A stretch of DNA of 64,000 bases from Bryopsis sp. KO-2023 (lineage: Eukaryota > Chlorophyta > Ulvophyceae > Bryopsidales > Bryopsidaceae): positions 4,092,001 through 4,156,000 of the forward strand of contig BSYQ01000010.1 of NCBI GenBank assembly GCA_030272585.1, written 5' to 3'. Positions 33,324-44,570 of the stretch are shown piece after piece (position 1 is the stretch's first letter; the number at the start of each line of letters is the position of its first letter). Both the position numbers and the translations under genes were made by a program. The notes beneath the pieces were generated by a model. That model worked only from the letters and a program-made list of their open reading frames with translations, made no database searches and was not told the DNA's origin.

Positions 33324-36029
33324 ATGCCGTTGAGAAGGCTTCAGGCACGATTGCAAGTGCCGCAACGGCTGAGAGTGATGGTCCAACCAGAAGAGGTCAG
33401 TGATTTGGACGAGAACAGCAGCTGTCGGTTTTGCTGGATGGGGTCGGACGACGACGAAGGAGGGGAACTCTTGGCGCCATGTCGATGCTCTGGAAGCGTG
33501 GTGGGTGGTCCACTGTGAATTGTTTTTCAAAGGGGCGAAATCATGACACGTTCTTTTGACAATTTTGAAGAGGTTGGGGCTGCTCACCCTTCCTCTCTTT
33601 TTCATCTTGTTAGGTTTTGGTCCTGGTTCAGATTGGACAGTGTTTTTCTTTGTGTGTGTTTTTTTCCAGAACTTATTTTTTTGATGGGATGTTTATGGGA
33701 GGGAAGGTGGTCTTTTTTCTTCCCTTCAATTGTACAGTCTGTTTTAGATTGTTGTCTTTTCACACTAGAGTTTTTTTTGTTTTTTTGTTTTGTTTTATTT
33801 TTTATTTATTTTTTACCAGAAATACGTTCATCGGAGGTGTCTGGGAAATTGGCAGAGGACGCAAAGAACACAAGGAGCTTTCCGGAAAAGCTACAGGTGA
33901 ATTCATTACATGCATTTTTCATTCTTTTTGGATATTTTATTTTGAAATATAATTCAACTGTTGTAGCTGGATAAAGCATGTCACTGATCTGATATGTCTG
34001 GTGATTTTTGCCTTCACCCTGAAAGTTTGCGAAACCATCATGTCACTTTCTGTGCAAGTTCATTGCCACAGACCGATAATTTGCTCATTGATCTTCGCCC
34101 CAAATTTTTAAAAAAAGGGAAAAAAAAAACCCAATAATATCAAGAATACTAAAAGCATCATTGTGCTCTTTTGGCGCTGTTTTATCCTCTCTTTCAAATT
34201 ACCAAAGCACTCAGCCAATCCCCCCCCCCCTCTTTTTAATTAGGGTTTCTGTAGCTGGAAAACGTCCCAACCCATTTCTCTCTTCTGGGAGCTTGCTTTT
34301 CAATGATATGACAATCAAAATAAACATAAAATACGAAAGACAGCTGGCACAGGAGTTACAATTTCCCAAGTTTTTTTTGCTTGGTCGATGAACGCACCCA
34401 CCGAAATTGATTTTGGCAGTTCGGCAAAAACTCAGGAAGTTGGGATTGGATTTAGGTGTGATATTTGCAAAGAGAGATATCGGGTTTCCCGGGCACCCTT
34501 TTCTGGACCTCATGTACCTTTGGGGGGAAGACTGCCAACTCTGGACGAAACCAAAGAACTCCTTTTCAGCCTTCTTGGCAGCCCAGTGTGGCAAATGGGG
34601 CTTGATGTGAGTATCTTTTTTTCTGCTCTTTGTCGTTTTTTATTTTCTCCTTTTTTTTTCCTTTTCCCCAACACTTCTCACGGTGCAATTTCGCTTATCG
34701 GGTTTTTTGGTTGGTAAATTTGTGTTTCTGATGCATTTTTTTTAATGAAATTTGGTCGAAAGGTGTGGAAAGCGATCGTTTTAGCAAATGGATTAATACA
34801 AGCATCCACGTATGGGGTGGTGGGTTTGGACAAGGGTTTCTGGTTGGCGTGGCGATCTGCTACGTTTTATTACGATTCGATGCTTAAGTATGGACCAGAA
34901 ATGCTGGTGGCCGCTGCTGCTTTCCCTGTTGCTCAGGTTTGTATGCAAACAAAAGCCAACCCGATTTGAAAAATAAAAGTAAATGAAAATAGATATATAT
35001 CTTTAAAAAACTATATAAATAAAACTAGAGTGCCAACCGAAAAGAAAATATTTTTTTCAGAATTTCTTTTCAGTGAAAATGCAAAGCATTGTATCATGGA
35101 TTTTGTTTTTTGATGAAGGCAAATCAACAAAGAAAGGTTGTAATATTTTGTTTTTAAGTTCTGTTGCTTGCTGTGGATGGAGCAATAAATTGAGCACAAA
35201 AAAACTGTGAATTTTCTGCAATGTAACAATAGATTGCTAAAAACAGATGGTTTGCCGTGTCCAAATTTTATCCATTAACACATCATATTTAGAGGTAAAA
35301 GTCGCTGCAGATGTACCTTGTAGATATGCTTGTGGTGTAAAATTTTCACTGAAACTTTTTTTATTTTTTCCTAGTTACCAACTCTACTCTTGACTGTGGG
35401 AGGGGCGGCATTGGTAGGTCTGGAAATGATCGGGGCCGTGGTAATCGGCTGGTATGCTGGAGCTCTGTTTGGATTTGCGAGAGGATCCATGGACATCCTG
35501 AAGGCCACCGTAAACTTATTCACTGATGTGACAGGCAAAGGTGACTCCAAAAGATATTTCAACAATGGTGTTTACTTTTAAAAATCAGGATTTTGAATAG
35601 CATTCGGATTTTTTATTTTATTTTTTATTTTTTTTTGGGGGGGGGATTTTCAGTGAAGATAAAGTTTGGGAAGGCGATTTTTGAAATCAGTGGAGCTTGC
35701 CACCGACGGGGTGGCAAGCAGCATAATCGCAATATGTATAATAATGATGTGTAATTGTTGTCAGTACCAATTGGTGGTGGTGACTACCGGTGCATCAAAA
35801 CACAAGATTGATTGTGTTTTATTTTTCCATCGATTTCCTCTATTTTCTTTTTCTTTTTGATCGTTTTCCATCGATTTCCTCTATTTTCTTTTTCTTTTTG
35901 ATATTGTTTAAATTTGAATTTTGTTTTCAAGGTATGGGGAGCCTCTTGGCAGGAATCGGGATTGGAGCCAAGGGCTTCCTCGGTATGTTGAGTAGCGTCT
36001 GCAAGGGAGCCGCATGCATAGTTAGATAG
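33324..36029 (+). CDS. Membrane RING-CH (MARCH-type) E3 ubiquitin ligase
   Basis: MARCH ligases ubiquitinate membrane proteins and direct them to endocytosis or ER degradation. Six exons (33324-33500, 33820-33896, 34420-34606, 34763-34936, 35375-35540, 35932-36029) close in phase to 292 residues. The RING-CH domain is complete across three exons: C34-x2-C37, C53-x-C55, H63-x2-C66 with W70, then C98-x2-C101, the C4HC3 order with the tryptophan typical of the class. Hydrophobic segments follow (EMLVAAAAFPVAQLPTLLLT and GAAVVIGW-like), then a Gly-rich hydrophobic C-terminus (GMGSLLAGIGIGAKGFLGML). The second last zinc pair is spaced farther than in human MARCH proteins. Targets are unknown. Confidence 0.9.
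35823..35902. repeat. 41-bp perfect tandem duplication in the last MARCH intron
   Basis: Two adjacent copies of a pyrimidine-rich unit (starting TTTTCCATCGATTTCCTCTA) with a period of 41 bp and no mismatch seen over 39 bases. It lies just before the last acceptor and doubles the polypyrimidine tract. It is recent or an assembly artefact. Confidence 0.8.
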
Positions 36030-38537
36030 CAAATTCGAAGATATGCGTCCATTTTTATTGCACGCGTGCATTTCAGGCGTGTGTGTGTTTGTATGAAAAA
36101 CTGCAAATCATTTTACCCTATAAGAGGAGGGGGGAAAAAAACTCGGAAAAAAATGCATAAAAAATAAAACAGACACAAGATTTTTCAATTGTTTTTTTTC
36201 GATTGTTTTGTCTTGTCCCTCTTTTTATTTTTGTCGTGCTTGTTGTAATGCTTCTCGTGGATTTGAAAAAAATTTATCATTCCCCTGTTGTAAGAGTAAA
36301 TGTATACACTATTTCAAGGTGACTGATGGGAAATTTTGGACAGAGGGGAGGAAAAAAAAAGGAAAAAAGTTGAAAACAAAAAGTAATGTGCCATGAATTT
36401 CATTGGAAAAAAGTAATGCCAGAATATTATCACTTTGTTTTTGTTCTTTTTCTTTCTTTTTTCTTTTTTTTCTTTTTGGGGGGGGTTGTTGGGGAGGGAA
36501 GGGTTTTGAAAAAAAGTACTGACAATGTGAAAGGAAAACAAGTGGGGTGGGGAATTAGTGTTTGGTGGGTGAATTTTGGGGGAAAAGGAACGGAAGGGGA
36601 CGAAAAAAAAAACCAAAGTTACAGTAACCGTTAATTTTATGCTCAAGCTTTCAACCAGGAGAATGACGGTTTTGCTTGAGGGTAACTTTACCCTTTTCTT
36701 TTTTTTTTTTTTTTTAAAGGGGGGGGGGGGGGGCTCGGTTGAATGTTAATAGGTGGGAGTGATAAAATTTGATAAGAAATTAGTTATTTTCAGGGGTGCC
36801 CATGCAAAAAATGCAATTCTTGAATTGGAGAGGCCTCTTTTTTTTTGGAAGGGCTGACAAAGAAAAGAGAGGGATGAGGATCTTTGCAAAGATTTTTGTG
36901 CACTCTTTGCAATCCCCCCACTCCCCCTTTTTTTATGTTTTTCTTTTCCCCATAAAAGAATTAGAACCAAAAAATGCCATTTTTTCTTTTTTTTTCTTTT
37001 TCATTTTTCAAAGGGATAGGATTGGAGGCGAGTGTTTCATCGTTGTCGCTATTTCGTTTCGATTTAAATTGGTGCGTTTTCTTTACCCCTATAGTGTTTG
37101 GTTGCTGTTGTGACCCCAAAAGAATGCATCCTGCAAACCATGAGATTCATGGAGTTACAGCCGTAGTTTGATTGTACTTTGTTTGCTGTGATGGCTGAAA
37201 TGTAGTTTTTGAGAATCCACAATGTTGAACGTCGACTGTGGCAAGCTCTTTGGGGGTGCGCCGAAGGCTGTAGAGCTTTTTTGCGAGTTTGGAACAAAGC
37301 CGAATTCTTCTGACGATTGACGTCGCTGTTTGTGTAATGTTTGTGTTGGTAACAACCAAAAAAAATACAAAGGGAAACCGAGGGTGCGATTAGGATGTGG
37401 TTTGCATTGTGAGCTGCTGGGTGTAGACCTGAATTCTGAGAGGCATTCAATCAAGGTTTGTTAGGAAAAGTCTGAGGTGGAACATCCACAGGCTGCCTGT
37501 TATCATCAACCCATCTCCCAGCCAAACCAAAAGACACTACTGGGACTGAAATGATCGGTTTCAAGACCGAGTGTGAATTTGGGTTGTTTCTTTAGAGCCC
37601 GAGGAAATCAGTCAATCAATCACTCAAAATAGTTAGTTGGAGAGCACTGTGGGAAGAACATGAGGGAAACATGAGGAATTTGAGCAAATTCCTGCGTTTG
37701 AAGGTACCTGTTGACTGGTGATTCGACCAGCTGTTTGTTTGTTTGTTTATGGGAGTAAACCGTTTGTTGGGATCCAACCAGACAGTCACAGAAGAGGTTC
37801 AGATTTCGCCAGCACAGTGTTTCACAAGACAACCAGCTTTTATTGGGACAATAACGGTCGTTATACCTAACCCCAGACTCTGGTTGTGCAGCAACCAGAG
37901 TTAATTGGCAGCCGCCATGAGATTTGTCGATAGATGTCGTATCGGGGACTGCCAAAACTTGATGAACTTGGGGAAGTATGCAGCGGCCTTTGGGGCTGGG
38001 GTAACAAGCATCTAGGGTGCCATGATGTTAGTTTTGAACCAAACAGACAAATCAATAACTCACCCCAGTGATTAACTTGAGTACAAGATCAATTACAAAA
38101 CACACACACTTCGCAGTATCTCTAACATTTGGAAACCCTTGAACTGAATTGAAACACAGGCATCCGTCCTAACTACTGTAAAACAATCCAAAGCCATGCC
38201 CCTCCCCTCCGCAAAAACACACCTGCCACAGCTATCCTTTGTGTGGCGAAGTCCTGTTAACTGCAAGAACATACCATTCATCATCCAAGCCTGGAAATCA
38301 AAACCCTTCATACTCAAGGAAGTATGAAGTGAACCCATGTCCCCTCAAAACATAATGAAACACACACCATAAATATGACGAGAGAAAGCCCAACAGCAAA
38401 AAGAAAAAAGGCTTCTAGAGAAACAGGCAATGCTCACTGTTGGTGGTTTTCCATATATGTGTATACTGGGGGGTCATGGTTGGAAGCATGAAGGCAGATT
38501 CCTTGTTCAAATTTTCGTGGCCACTCACCTAAAATCT
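36030..38537. other. 2.5-kb convergent spacer with two tiny open frames
   Basis: MARCH and the GYF gene end towards each other. No standard gene is visible. Two plus-strand frames with protein-like content are 37222-37320 (32 codons, LFGGAPKAVELFCEFGTKP) and 37917-38015 (32 codons after a good start context, GDCQNLMNLGKYAAAFGAG, with a GTAACA donor inside). They may be exons of an unfound gene or chance. A perfect hairpin lies at 37877-37901, and a G14 run at about 36719-36732. Confidence 0.4.
37877..37901. other. Perfect 10-bp hairpin, 5-nt loop
   Basis: ACTCTGGTTG and CAACCAGAGT flank TGCAG. The stem is perfect and GC-mixed, so it would be stable in RNA. There is no T-run behind it and no known RNA family matches by eye. 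Confidence 0.6.
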
Positions 38538-40869
38538 CTAGACTAAGTATCCATAAGCCTTCATCAAAACTTCAACCGGGAAGTAAACCTTGCCCTTCCA
38601 CGAATCAGGCAACACCAACAAGGACCCATTCTCATGGTTGTGTTCCGACTCCCACAACCCAGCCACCTCCTCCACAGTGATCACTTGGTCATCCTGGCTT
38701 CCTTTTTTTTGGCAATGCCATCGTGTCGATTGCGGAAGCCAGCAGACAAGCACCTTTCACGCAAACAAAAAAAAACACCACCACCACCAATTTGGTGCAT
38801 GAAGAAAAACAAAATTATAACCAAGAGATGCTTGGACCACATCAAATTCCTGGAGGAGTATGTACACTAAGTACACTAACACTAAGCAACACTAACACTA
38901 AGTAACACTGAAAAGAAATCTGAGAAAAAAAATAAATTACCTTGACAGAAACACATGAAGAGTAAAAACACGTGGGGGCGGGGAAATAAAAAACAATGAA
39001 TTGTAAATGTGAGGGTGGGGCATTCAAAAAACACAGAAAAAAAAGGGAAAAAAAAAAAAAAGAAGGAATACCAGGGGGGGGGGGTGTTTTTGCAGTGGAC
39101 CAGCGGGTATATACCTCTGGTAGTTGGAACCACGTCGATACCGAATCTTCCCAGTCTCCAGGCCGAACTGCCAGGTTCAACGGAAGCAAACCATTCTCAA
39201 ACCATTCCAATATGCGCGATTTTGGAAATGGACCCTGGAGGAGACACATCACGCATCAATTGTGAACAGACACCAAAAAAAACAACAAAATATGTGTGTG
39301 AATGACTTTTTTAATGTTTTTCTTTTGTTTCAAATCACATGCACTCTGCCCAGTCAAACATCTCTGCATTCAACTTTTTTATATTTTATTTATATTTATC
39401 TTTTCTGGGCAGGGGACTCACCTCTACATTACCACCGAAAGGCAAGTATTTCCAGTCCCCGGCATCGCAACACCATTTAGCCAGAATGGACCTGAATTTG
39501 ATGCAATCGCTCTTCTCGCAACCCATAGGATAAACATGCAGACCTTGAGGTAAATAACCCTGCTTCCACCATTCCAACAATTGCTGTTTTTTGAAGGGAC
39601 CTTGCACCGCTCCATACGAATCGATGTACATGAAATTGTCCGTATCCAGTTTTGGGGAAAGGACGTTGACCCTATCGAATCTACAACTTGGCACTGCGGT
39701 GGTGGTGGTGGAAGTGCAGGATTGGGCAGTTGAATTCGTGGTTGGCTGATCTTGCTCGGCGGTTGATGTTTCCTCGACTCCATTTTTCGACACCTATGGC
39801 CATTCCAGCAATCCATGAGCACAATGAACTGGGACAGCATCCCCCCCCCCCTCGAAAAAGAAAGAAATTAATAAGGAAAGAAGTAAAAATCGTAAAACAT
39901 CGGAAAGAACAAATGGGATGCAACCTACCCATCCACGGACATGTCTTTTCGAGTCACGTTTTTTTTATTTTAAATCCTTTTCAAACTATTGCCACTCAAA
40001 AAGCCTTTTCATTTTGCGTGCAGTCACCACTAGCCAGCTCCATCACAAAAACCACCATTCAATTTTTCACAATTTTCCCCCCAGTAAAAACGGACTTCCC
40101 TTTCTGTTCTGGAATTCTGAAAGATGGCCATTCAACCTAATTCTCCTAATTCTTCCTCACAAAAGAGTTCAGTTCACATGCATTTGGATTCATAATCAAT
40201 CAGTGGAAAAAGAACTGGCCATTTAATCGGTCAAGCTACCTGTTTCTCCATGTTTTCCTTCAGAGTGGCGTCGTTTTCGTGCCACATTTGAATCAACTGG
40301 TTGACAGTAACGCTCTTTTCGCGAAACCAACTCAACGGCACTACGCCCAGGTCGCCCGACAGAGCCCCTGACGCTTTTCCCGTCAGGATTTCCTGCTTCG
40401 ACACAGGACCCTGAACTCGCCCCGCGGGATCCGCGCAGAGCCACTTGTCTTCCGCGAACTCCTGGTAGCCCATCATAACCCCTTCTCGATGCAGCGTGAC
40501 GGGAAGGTCGCAATCGAACGGAACGACGAGTTGCCTTCTGGTTTTCAGCTGGTCGTATATCATCAAAAGCTGGCGCTTGGTGTAAAACATCCTCCCTGAA
40601 TGGTTTTCGTAGTCGGAACCCCAATATGAATCATAGACCGCGTCTCCTTGGCCGCCAGACGAGCTCGAGCGAATCAAGGAGCCCTGACTCTGCAGTCGAA
40701 GCGTGTTGGGAGCTCTCGGTCTATTATTCGAGTGCCAGTTACCACCCCGATTTTCGTATGGGGGTTGATCGCATTTCTGCCAGCGTCCTGACCCTTGTTC
40801 CCAGTCCCTATTGTGTCGATAACCGCTGTTCTCGTTCTTCCAGTAGTGCTCCCCATACGACTCGCCCAT
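38538..40869 (-). CDS. GIGYF-like protein with three GYF domains and an eIF4E-type binding motif
   Basis: GIGYF proteins recruit the cap-binding repressor 4EHP and bind proline-rich partners (PPGL/PPGF) through a GYF domain, causing translational repression and mRNA decay. Four exons (40869-40240, 39793-39422, 39234-39115, 38753-38538) close in phase to 445 residues. The N-terminus is Gly/Arg/Tyr-rich. YTKRQLL at 96-102 fits Y-x4-L-hydrophobic. GYF1 (about 143-197) has WLCADPAGRVQGPVSKQEIL, GYF2 (262-316) YIDSYGAVQGPFKKQQLLEW, and GYF3 (323-374, split by an intron) WKYLPFGGNVE then GPFPKSRILEWFENG. The last exon is less certain. The start may lie upstream: coding-like sequence continues above 40869 (40917-41136). 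Confidence 0.78.
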
Positions 40870-41447
40870 GGTGGGCCCACCAAGGTCGCCTCGCTTGTCG
40901 CGATTGACGTCTATGATCACCCTTCAGCTGTCCCCAAAATGCGATGTTCGCTGGGTTTCTTGCAGATGTGCATCCAATCCTTCTGATTCGCAGCCACCCA
41001 ATGCACAATTCTTGCAGAGAGGGCCCCCCCAATTGATTTCAGCGAAGAAGGGTGAGGGGATGTGATGGGCGACAGAACCCACATGTCCTGTGCAATTCCC
41101 AGTTGTTCTGCCGATTTCCCTCTGGGCTTGTGCTGGAAGTGAAGCAAATGGAAGCAATATGTAGTACAGTGTGTATATATATATCAGCTGAACAGAAATG
41201 GGAGATGGGAGATTCCTCTACGCAAGAGAAACCCTGGGGGCAGCCAGGTCTGTTGCAACAACATCCCACCAGCAAGATCAAGTATCAGCTGGTTCTCTCG
41301 CTTCTGTGGGATTGCTGCACAGGTTAAGCCAGCCAGGCTGAGCTGTATGGTTTTGATGGTTACAGCACTGTGACTTGATGAACTGCGATCGAGGTGAAGT
41401 CGCGCAGAAGCTTTTTCAGGAAGGATTGCCACTAATCCACCCAATCA
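40870..41447 (-). other. Coding-like segments upstream of the GYF gene
   Basis: Minus frame 41136-40917, after acceptor CACTTCCAG, reads AEQLGIAQDMWVLSPITSPH and ARIVHWVAANQKDWMHICKK, then TGA. A further segment near 41320-41240 reads PQKRENQLILDLAGGMLLQQ. These may be 5' exons of the GYF gene, though no intron joins them in phase with the 40869 exon that I can find, or the end of another small gene. A TA repeat lies at about 41174-41183. Confidence 0.3.
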
Positions 41448-41621
41448 TCATGGGCTTTTATCACCAGCTTTGCCTATGTCAAAATCGTCGACCGGAGACA
41501 AAACCAACACACCTCCCACCTCATAAAACGTCCTGGACACTTCCAGCGATGGTATGATTCTTAATCTTTGTTTAACAAAACTCTTTTTTGCGACTTCTAT
41601 TCCACTTGTCCCAAATACAAC
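41448..41621 (-). CDS. Possible terminal exon, 57 residues
   Basis: After a T-rich tract and acceptor GGCTAG, a 58-codon frame runs to TGA 41448-41450. It reads VVFGTSGIEVAKKSFVKQRL and TFYEVGGVLVLSPVDDFDIG. The content is clearly protein-like. It lies downstream, on the same strand, of the Utp16-like gene and may be an alternative last exon of it (phase 0 donors exist near 42080). I could not prove the join. Confidence 0.35.
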   Translation of the reverse strand, partial: VVFGTSGIEVAKKSFVKQRLRIIPSLEVSRTFYEVGGVLVLSPVDDFDIGKAGDKSP

Positions 41622-42012
41622 CTAGCCTACTCCTAAAAAACCCAAACGAAAAACATATGCTCTTGGAGAAATTTTTGTTGCGTATTTCCATCAAGTACGA
41701 TCAGCTTTTGTCCTCAGCATGGCTGCACTTCGACGATGTCGATGCAGCAATTTTTCACGAAATCCCGTGGCACGTTCTGTTCCACAAGTCAAAACAGTTT
41801 TTCTTGTGTTAATTCGAAACCTGCAGGGTCAAATTTTTCTTCAAAATATATGTGCACATCTCCAATATACACTTAAAAAGCAGCTGTCGACAAAATCATC
41901 TGTGATTTTGTGGGAATTCTCAGACGGGTTTCTGGCACCAAGGCCATGTCAGAACGATGCTTGTACGTGGCAAAACAACAGCTGCTGATGGTGAGAAGAA
42001 CCAAAAAAAAGT

Positions 42013-42649
42013 CTATTCTCTAAACTCAAACCGCCATTCACCTCTTGGTTCTGTAGTTTGCTCCATTCCCAAAACTCTGACAGAAACGGGCCCTTTCTCA
42101 ATTTCTGTAATATTTTCAGATTTCCCGATTTCCACTACTCTTCCATGCTCCAACTCAGGTTCTTGATCTTCTCTTTCTTGATCCCTGCACCAACAGTTTT
42201 TCGATTTCCACCCTTATGATATTATTCAACTCATGTTGTTTCACTGCAGAACTTCCTGAGTGACTTGCAGCAATGTCGTCTCCACTGCCAAATCGTTCAG
42301 TGGAGCCAGGTCTGGGGATACGACTAAAGCAGCTAAACCTGTAGGAAAAACCAGCTTACCCAACTCTGTTCAACACTGCGGCCACGACGCTGTCGGGCAG
42401 AAGGTCCAGCTTCTCTGCATCCTCTTTCGCCTTCAAGGCATCCTTTTCCGACCGCCGTTTCTTCGCAGCGTGATGTTTCCTTTGTTCCTCTGCGACTTCC
42501 TGCCGTTTTTTCTTTTTCACAGCTGCTTCTTCTTCGACGAGATGCTCGACTTGTTTCTGGTGCAGCTGTTCCGCCTTTTTTCCATGTTCGAACGCCTCTT
42601 TTCCTGTGGATAAGGCTACTTCTTCCGGAGCGTCGTCGTCAGAAGACAT
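42013..42649 (-). CDS. Utp16/Bud21-like nucleolar protein (U3 snoRNA-associated)
   Basis: Utp16/Bud21 is a component of the small-subunit processome that binds U3 snoRNA in 18S rRNA maturation. Exon 1 is 42649-42360 and exon 2 is 42184-42013 (TAG), joined in phase 2, 153 residues. The start MSSDDDAPEEVALSTGKEAF matches the family's Asp-rich D-D-x-A-P-E-E-V opening. A long charged helix follows (KKKKRQEVAEEQRKHHAAKK), then LPDSVVAA and, in exon 2, EKGPVSVRVLG, like the family's K-x-G-P-V-x-V-x-V-L. Function by homology only. A further exon at 41448-41621 may replace the end of exon 2. Confidence 0.65.
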
Positions 42650-42822
42650 CGTTTTGGCGCAAGAACACGATTTTTGGACGAAAAGAGTGAGTTCTTCCCT
42701 TCTCAACCTAATTGCCAGAAACCCATTTCATCAGGTACGACATCCACACATCAGTTTCTGGTTTTTCTAGAGTCCAGAAACGTAGGGGTCGAAACTGGAC
42801 GGAAAAACTGAACAGGGACAAG
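42650..42822. promoter_or_regulatory. 173-bp divergent promoter, Utp16-like and FAD oxidoreductase
   Basis: The start codons face away from each other with 173 bp between. No TATA box is seen. The upstream frame of the FAD gene stays open (from 42712) but has no ATG before 42823. Confidence 0.5.
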
Positions 42823-44244
42823 ATGGCGGCGGCGGCGAGCTCCACATGCGACAACACTGTACAGGATTTGGTCGTGATCGGCGCGGGACCTCACGCGCTG
42901 ACGTTTGCTTGCGCTCTGTTGGAAGAGAAGCCAATGGAACGAAAATTAGTGGACGCAGAGGGAGGGATCACACGCAGTCGCCTGGGAGAACGAGATATGC
43001 GCAAGCGCATCCTGGATAGACAGAAGAAACCCTCTGAACTCCCTAAAGGCCTTGAGCGCACTATGTTTGTTGATCGTTTTGGAGGGTGGATGACAAACTG
43101 GAACCACCAGTTCAAATTTCTAGGGATTCCTCAGCTCAGATCAACCGGAGGTATTCACCCAGATCCGGTGGATCCCGAAATTCTGTTCGAGTTCGCTAGG
43201 ATGAAGGGCTTGTCGATGGAAGAGGGGTTTGTGGAGATCACTGGTGTCCCTAGAAACAAATTCTTCAGGGGTCCATTTCAGACTCCCAAGACAGAGCTCT
43301 TCGAAAGTTTTTGTGAATTTCTAATAGGTGCATATGGCCTCAAAGATCTAGTGCACCAGGGGGAAGTGCTGAGAGTGGAGCCTTTACAAAAAGAAGGGAA
43401 ATTTGGCAGCTTATTTGCGGTGTGTTTGAAGAATGGGGAAATCATACAGTCTCGTCGAGTGGTGGTTTCGCTTGGGCACACGAATGTTAAGCGATTTCCA
43501 GATTGGGTCGATTTCGATCAATGCCCCCCGAACAGAGTCGTCCATGTGTGGGATCTAGTGCATATGAATCCAGATAAAACCAACATCAAGGATGAAAATC
43601 TGATGATCGTTGGAGGTGGTTTGACCAGTGTCCAGCTGGTGGATATTTCCCTACAAATGGGAGCTAGGCATGTTTACTGGTTGGCTCGGAGCGGGGTCAA
43701 AGTGAGGCAATTCGACAGCGATTTATTATGGACGGGAAGATTACGTCATGAAAAGCTGAAGTCTTTTTGGGGTGAGGATTCGATGTCCAAGAGGCTAGAT
43801 ATGATAATGGACGCCAGACAAGGCGGGACGATTCCCCATGAATCTAAAAATAGATTGGATGAATTGGTTGAAGAGGGGAGATGCACTGTTTTAGAATACG
43901 CCGAAGTGTGGGACGCGAATTGGTCGAACGAAGAGGAGGCCTTCGACATGTATTTGAGCTCGGGGTTGCGGTTATCAGTGGGGAGAGTGTGGCTGGCAAC
44001 TGGTAGTGATATTGATATATCTGAGGAGCCCTTGTTCAGCAACCTCATGGAAAGCCACCCGTTGGAAACTCAGTCTGGCTACCCGGTTTTGCAGCCCGAT
44101 TTGAGATGGGCTCCAGAATGGGATTTGTTCGTGATGGGAGCTTATTCGGCATTGTCTATGGGTCCTGATGCCATTAATTTGGCTGGAGCCAGGAGGGCTG
44201 GGTTTAAAATTGCGGATTGCATTAAGGCTTCTCTGCAAACATGA
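42823..44244 (+). CDS. FAD/NAD(P)-dependent oxidoreductase, monooxygenase-like
   Basis: A two-dinucleotide-site flavoprotein. The gene is intronless, 473 residues, ATG 42823 in a good context (AAGATGGCG). The FAD site is VVIGAGPHAL at about 17-26. The NAD(P)H site is MIVGGGLTSVQL at about 260-271. The layout FAD site, long insertion with FGGWMTNWNHQFKFLGIP, NAD(P) site and C-terminal ATGSDIDIS (an A-T-G loop typical of these folds) resembles the lysine/ornithine N-monooxygenase and class B flavin-monooxygenase superfamily more than thioredoxin reductases: no CxxC is present. I cannot name the substrate. The extreme N-terminus is Ala-rich but short, so it is probably cytosolic. Confidence 0.85.
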   Translation: MAAAASSTCDNTVQDLVVIGAGPHALTFACALLEEKPMERKLVDAEGGITRSRLGERDMRKRILDRQKKPSELPKGLERTMFVDRFGGWMTNWNHQFKFLGIPQLRSTGGIHPDPVDPEILFEFARMKGLSMEEGFVEITGVPRNKFFRGPFQTPKTELFESFCEFLIGAYGLKDLVHQGEVLRVEPLQKEGKFGSLFAVCLKNGEIIQSRRVVVSLGHTNVKRFPDWVDFDQCPPNRVVHVWDLVHMNPDKTNIKDENLMIVGGGLTSVQLVDISLQMGARHVYWLARSGVKVRQFDSDLLWTGRLRHEKLKSFWGEDSMSKRLDMIMDARQGGTIPHESKNRLDELVEEGRCTVLEYAEVWDANWSNEEEAFDMYLSSGLRLSVGRVWLATGSDIDISEEPLFSNLMESHPLETQSGYPVLQPDLRWAPEWDLFVMGAYSALSMGPDAINLAGARRAGFKIADCIKASLQT

Positions 44245-44570
44245 CCCAAATGTTTGAATACAAATTGTTGGATTTCCACCAGAAGGGGTGGCTCACTCGT
44301 TGAATTCATTCTTCCTGTTGTTAATTCTGCAATGTGTTACACCTCCCCAAAGCAGGGCAGCTGCTTTGGTATGAGATAACGTTTACTGGACAATTGTGCA
44401 GAGCAGCCATTGCAAGGGACCCAGCTTTGGGAACGCAGACATTGGCAAAAGTTTTCTGCGTCACCTCCCTCCCTCACGTGTCCGCCCGCTCTCTGACAGA
44501 ATCTGAATCGCATCACCATAAAGACGTCTTCCAACCACAATAATCGACGCATCCAGGAGAAACCAAAGCG
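44245..44570. other. Short spacer between two same-strand genes
   Basis: 326 bp; no gene. It must hold the FAD gene 3' end and the antiporter promoter. Confidence 0.6.

Noticed and set aside
42284-42359. A 21-nt intron (GTAAGC to CTACAG) or a 75-nt intron in the Utp16-like gene
   Set aside because: A 175-bp intron to 42184 gives a much better C-terminus (GPVSVRVL block) in phase, and other introns here are at least about 70 bp.
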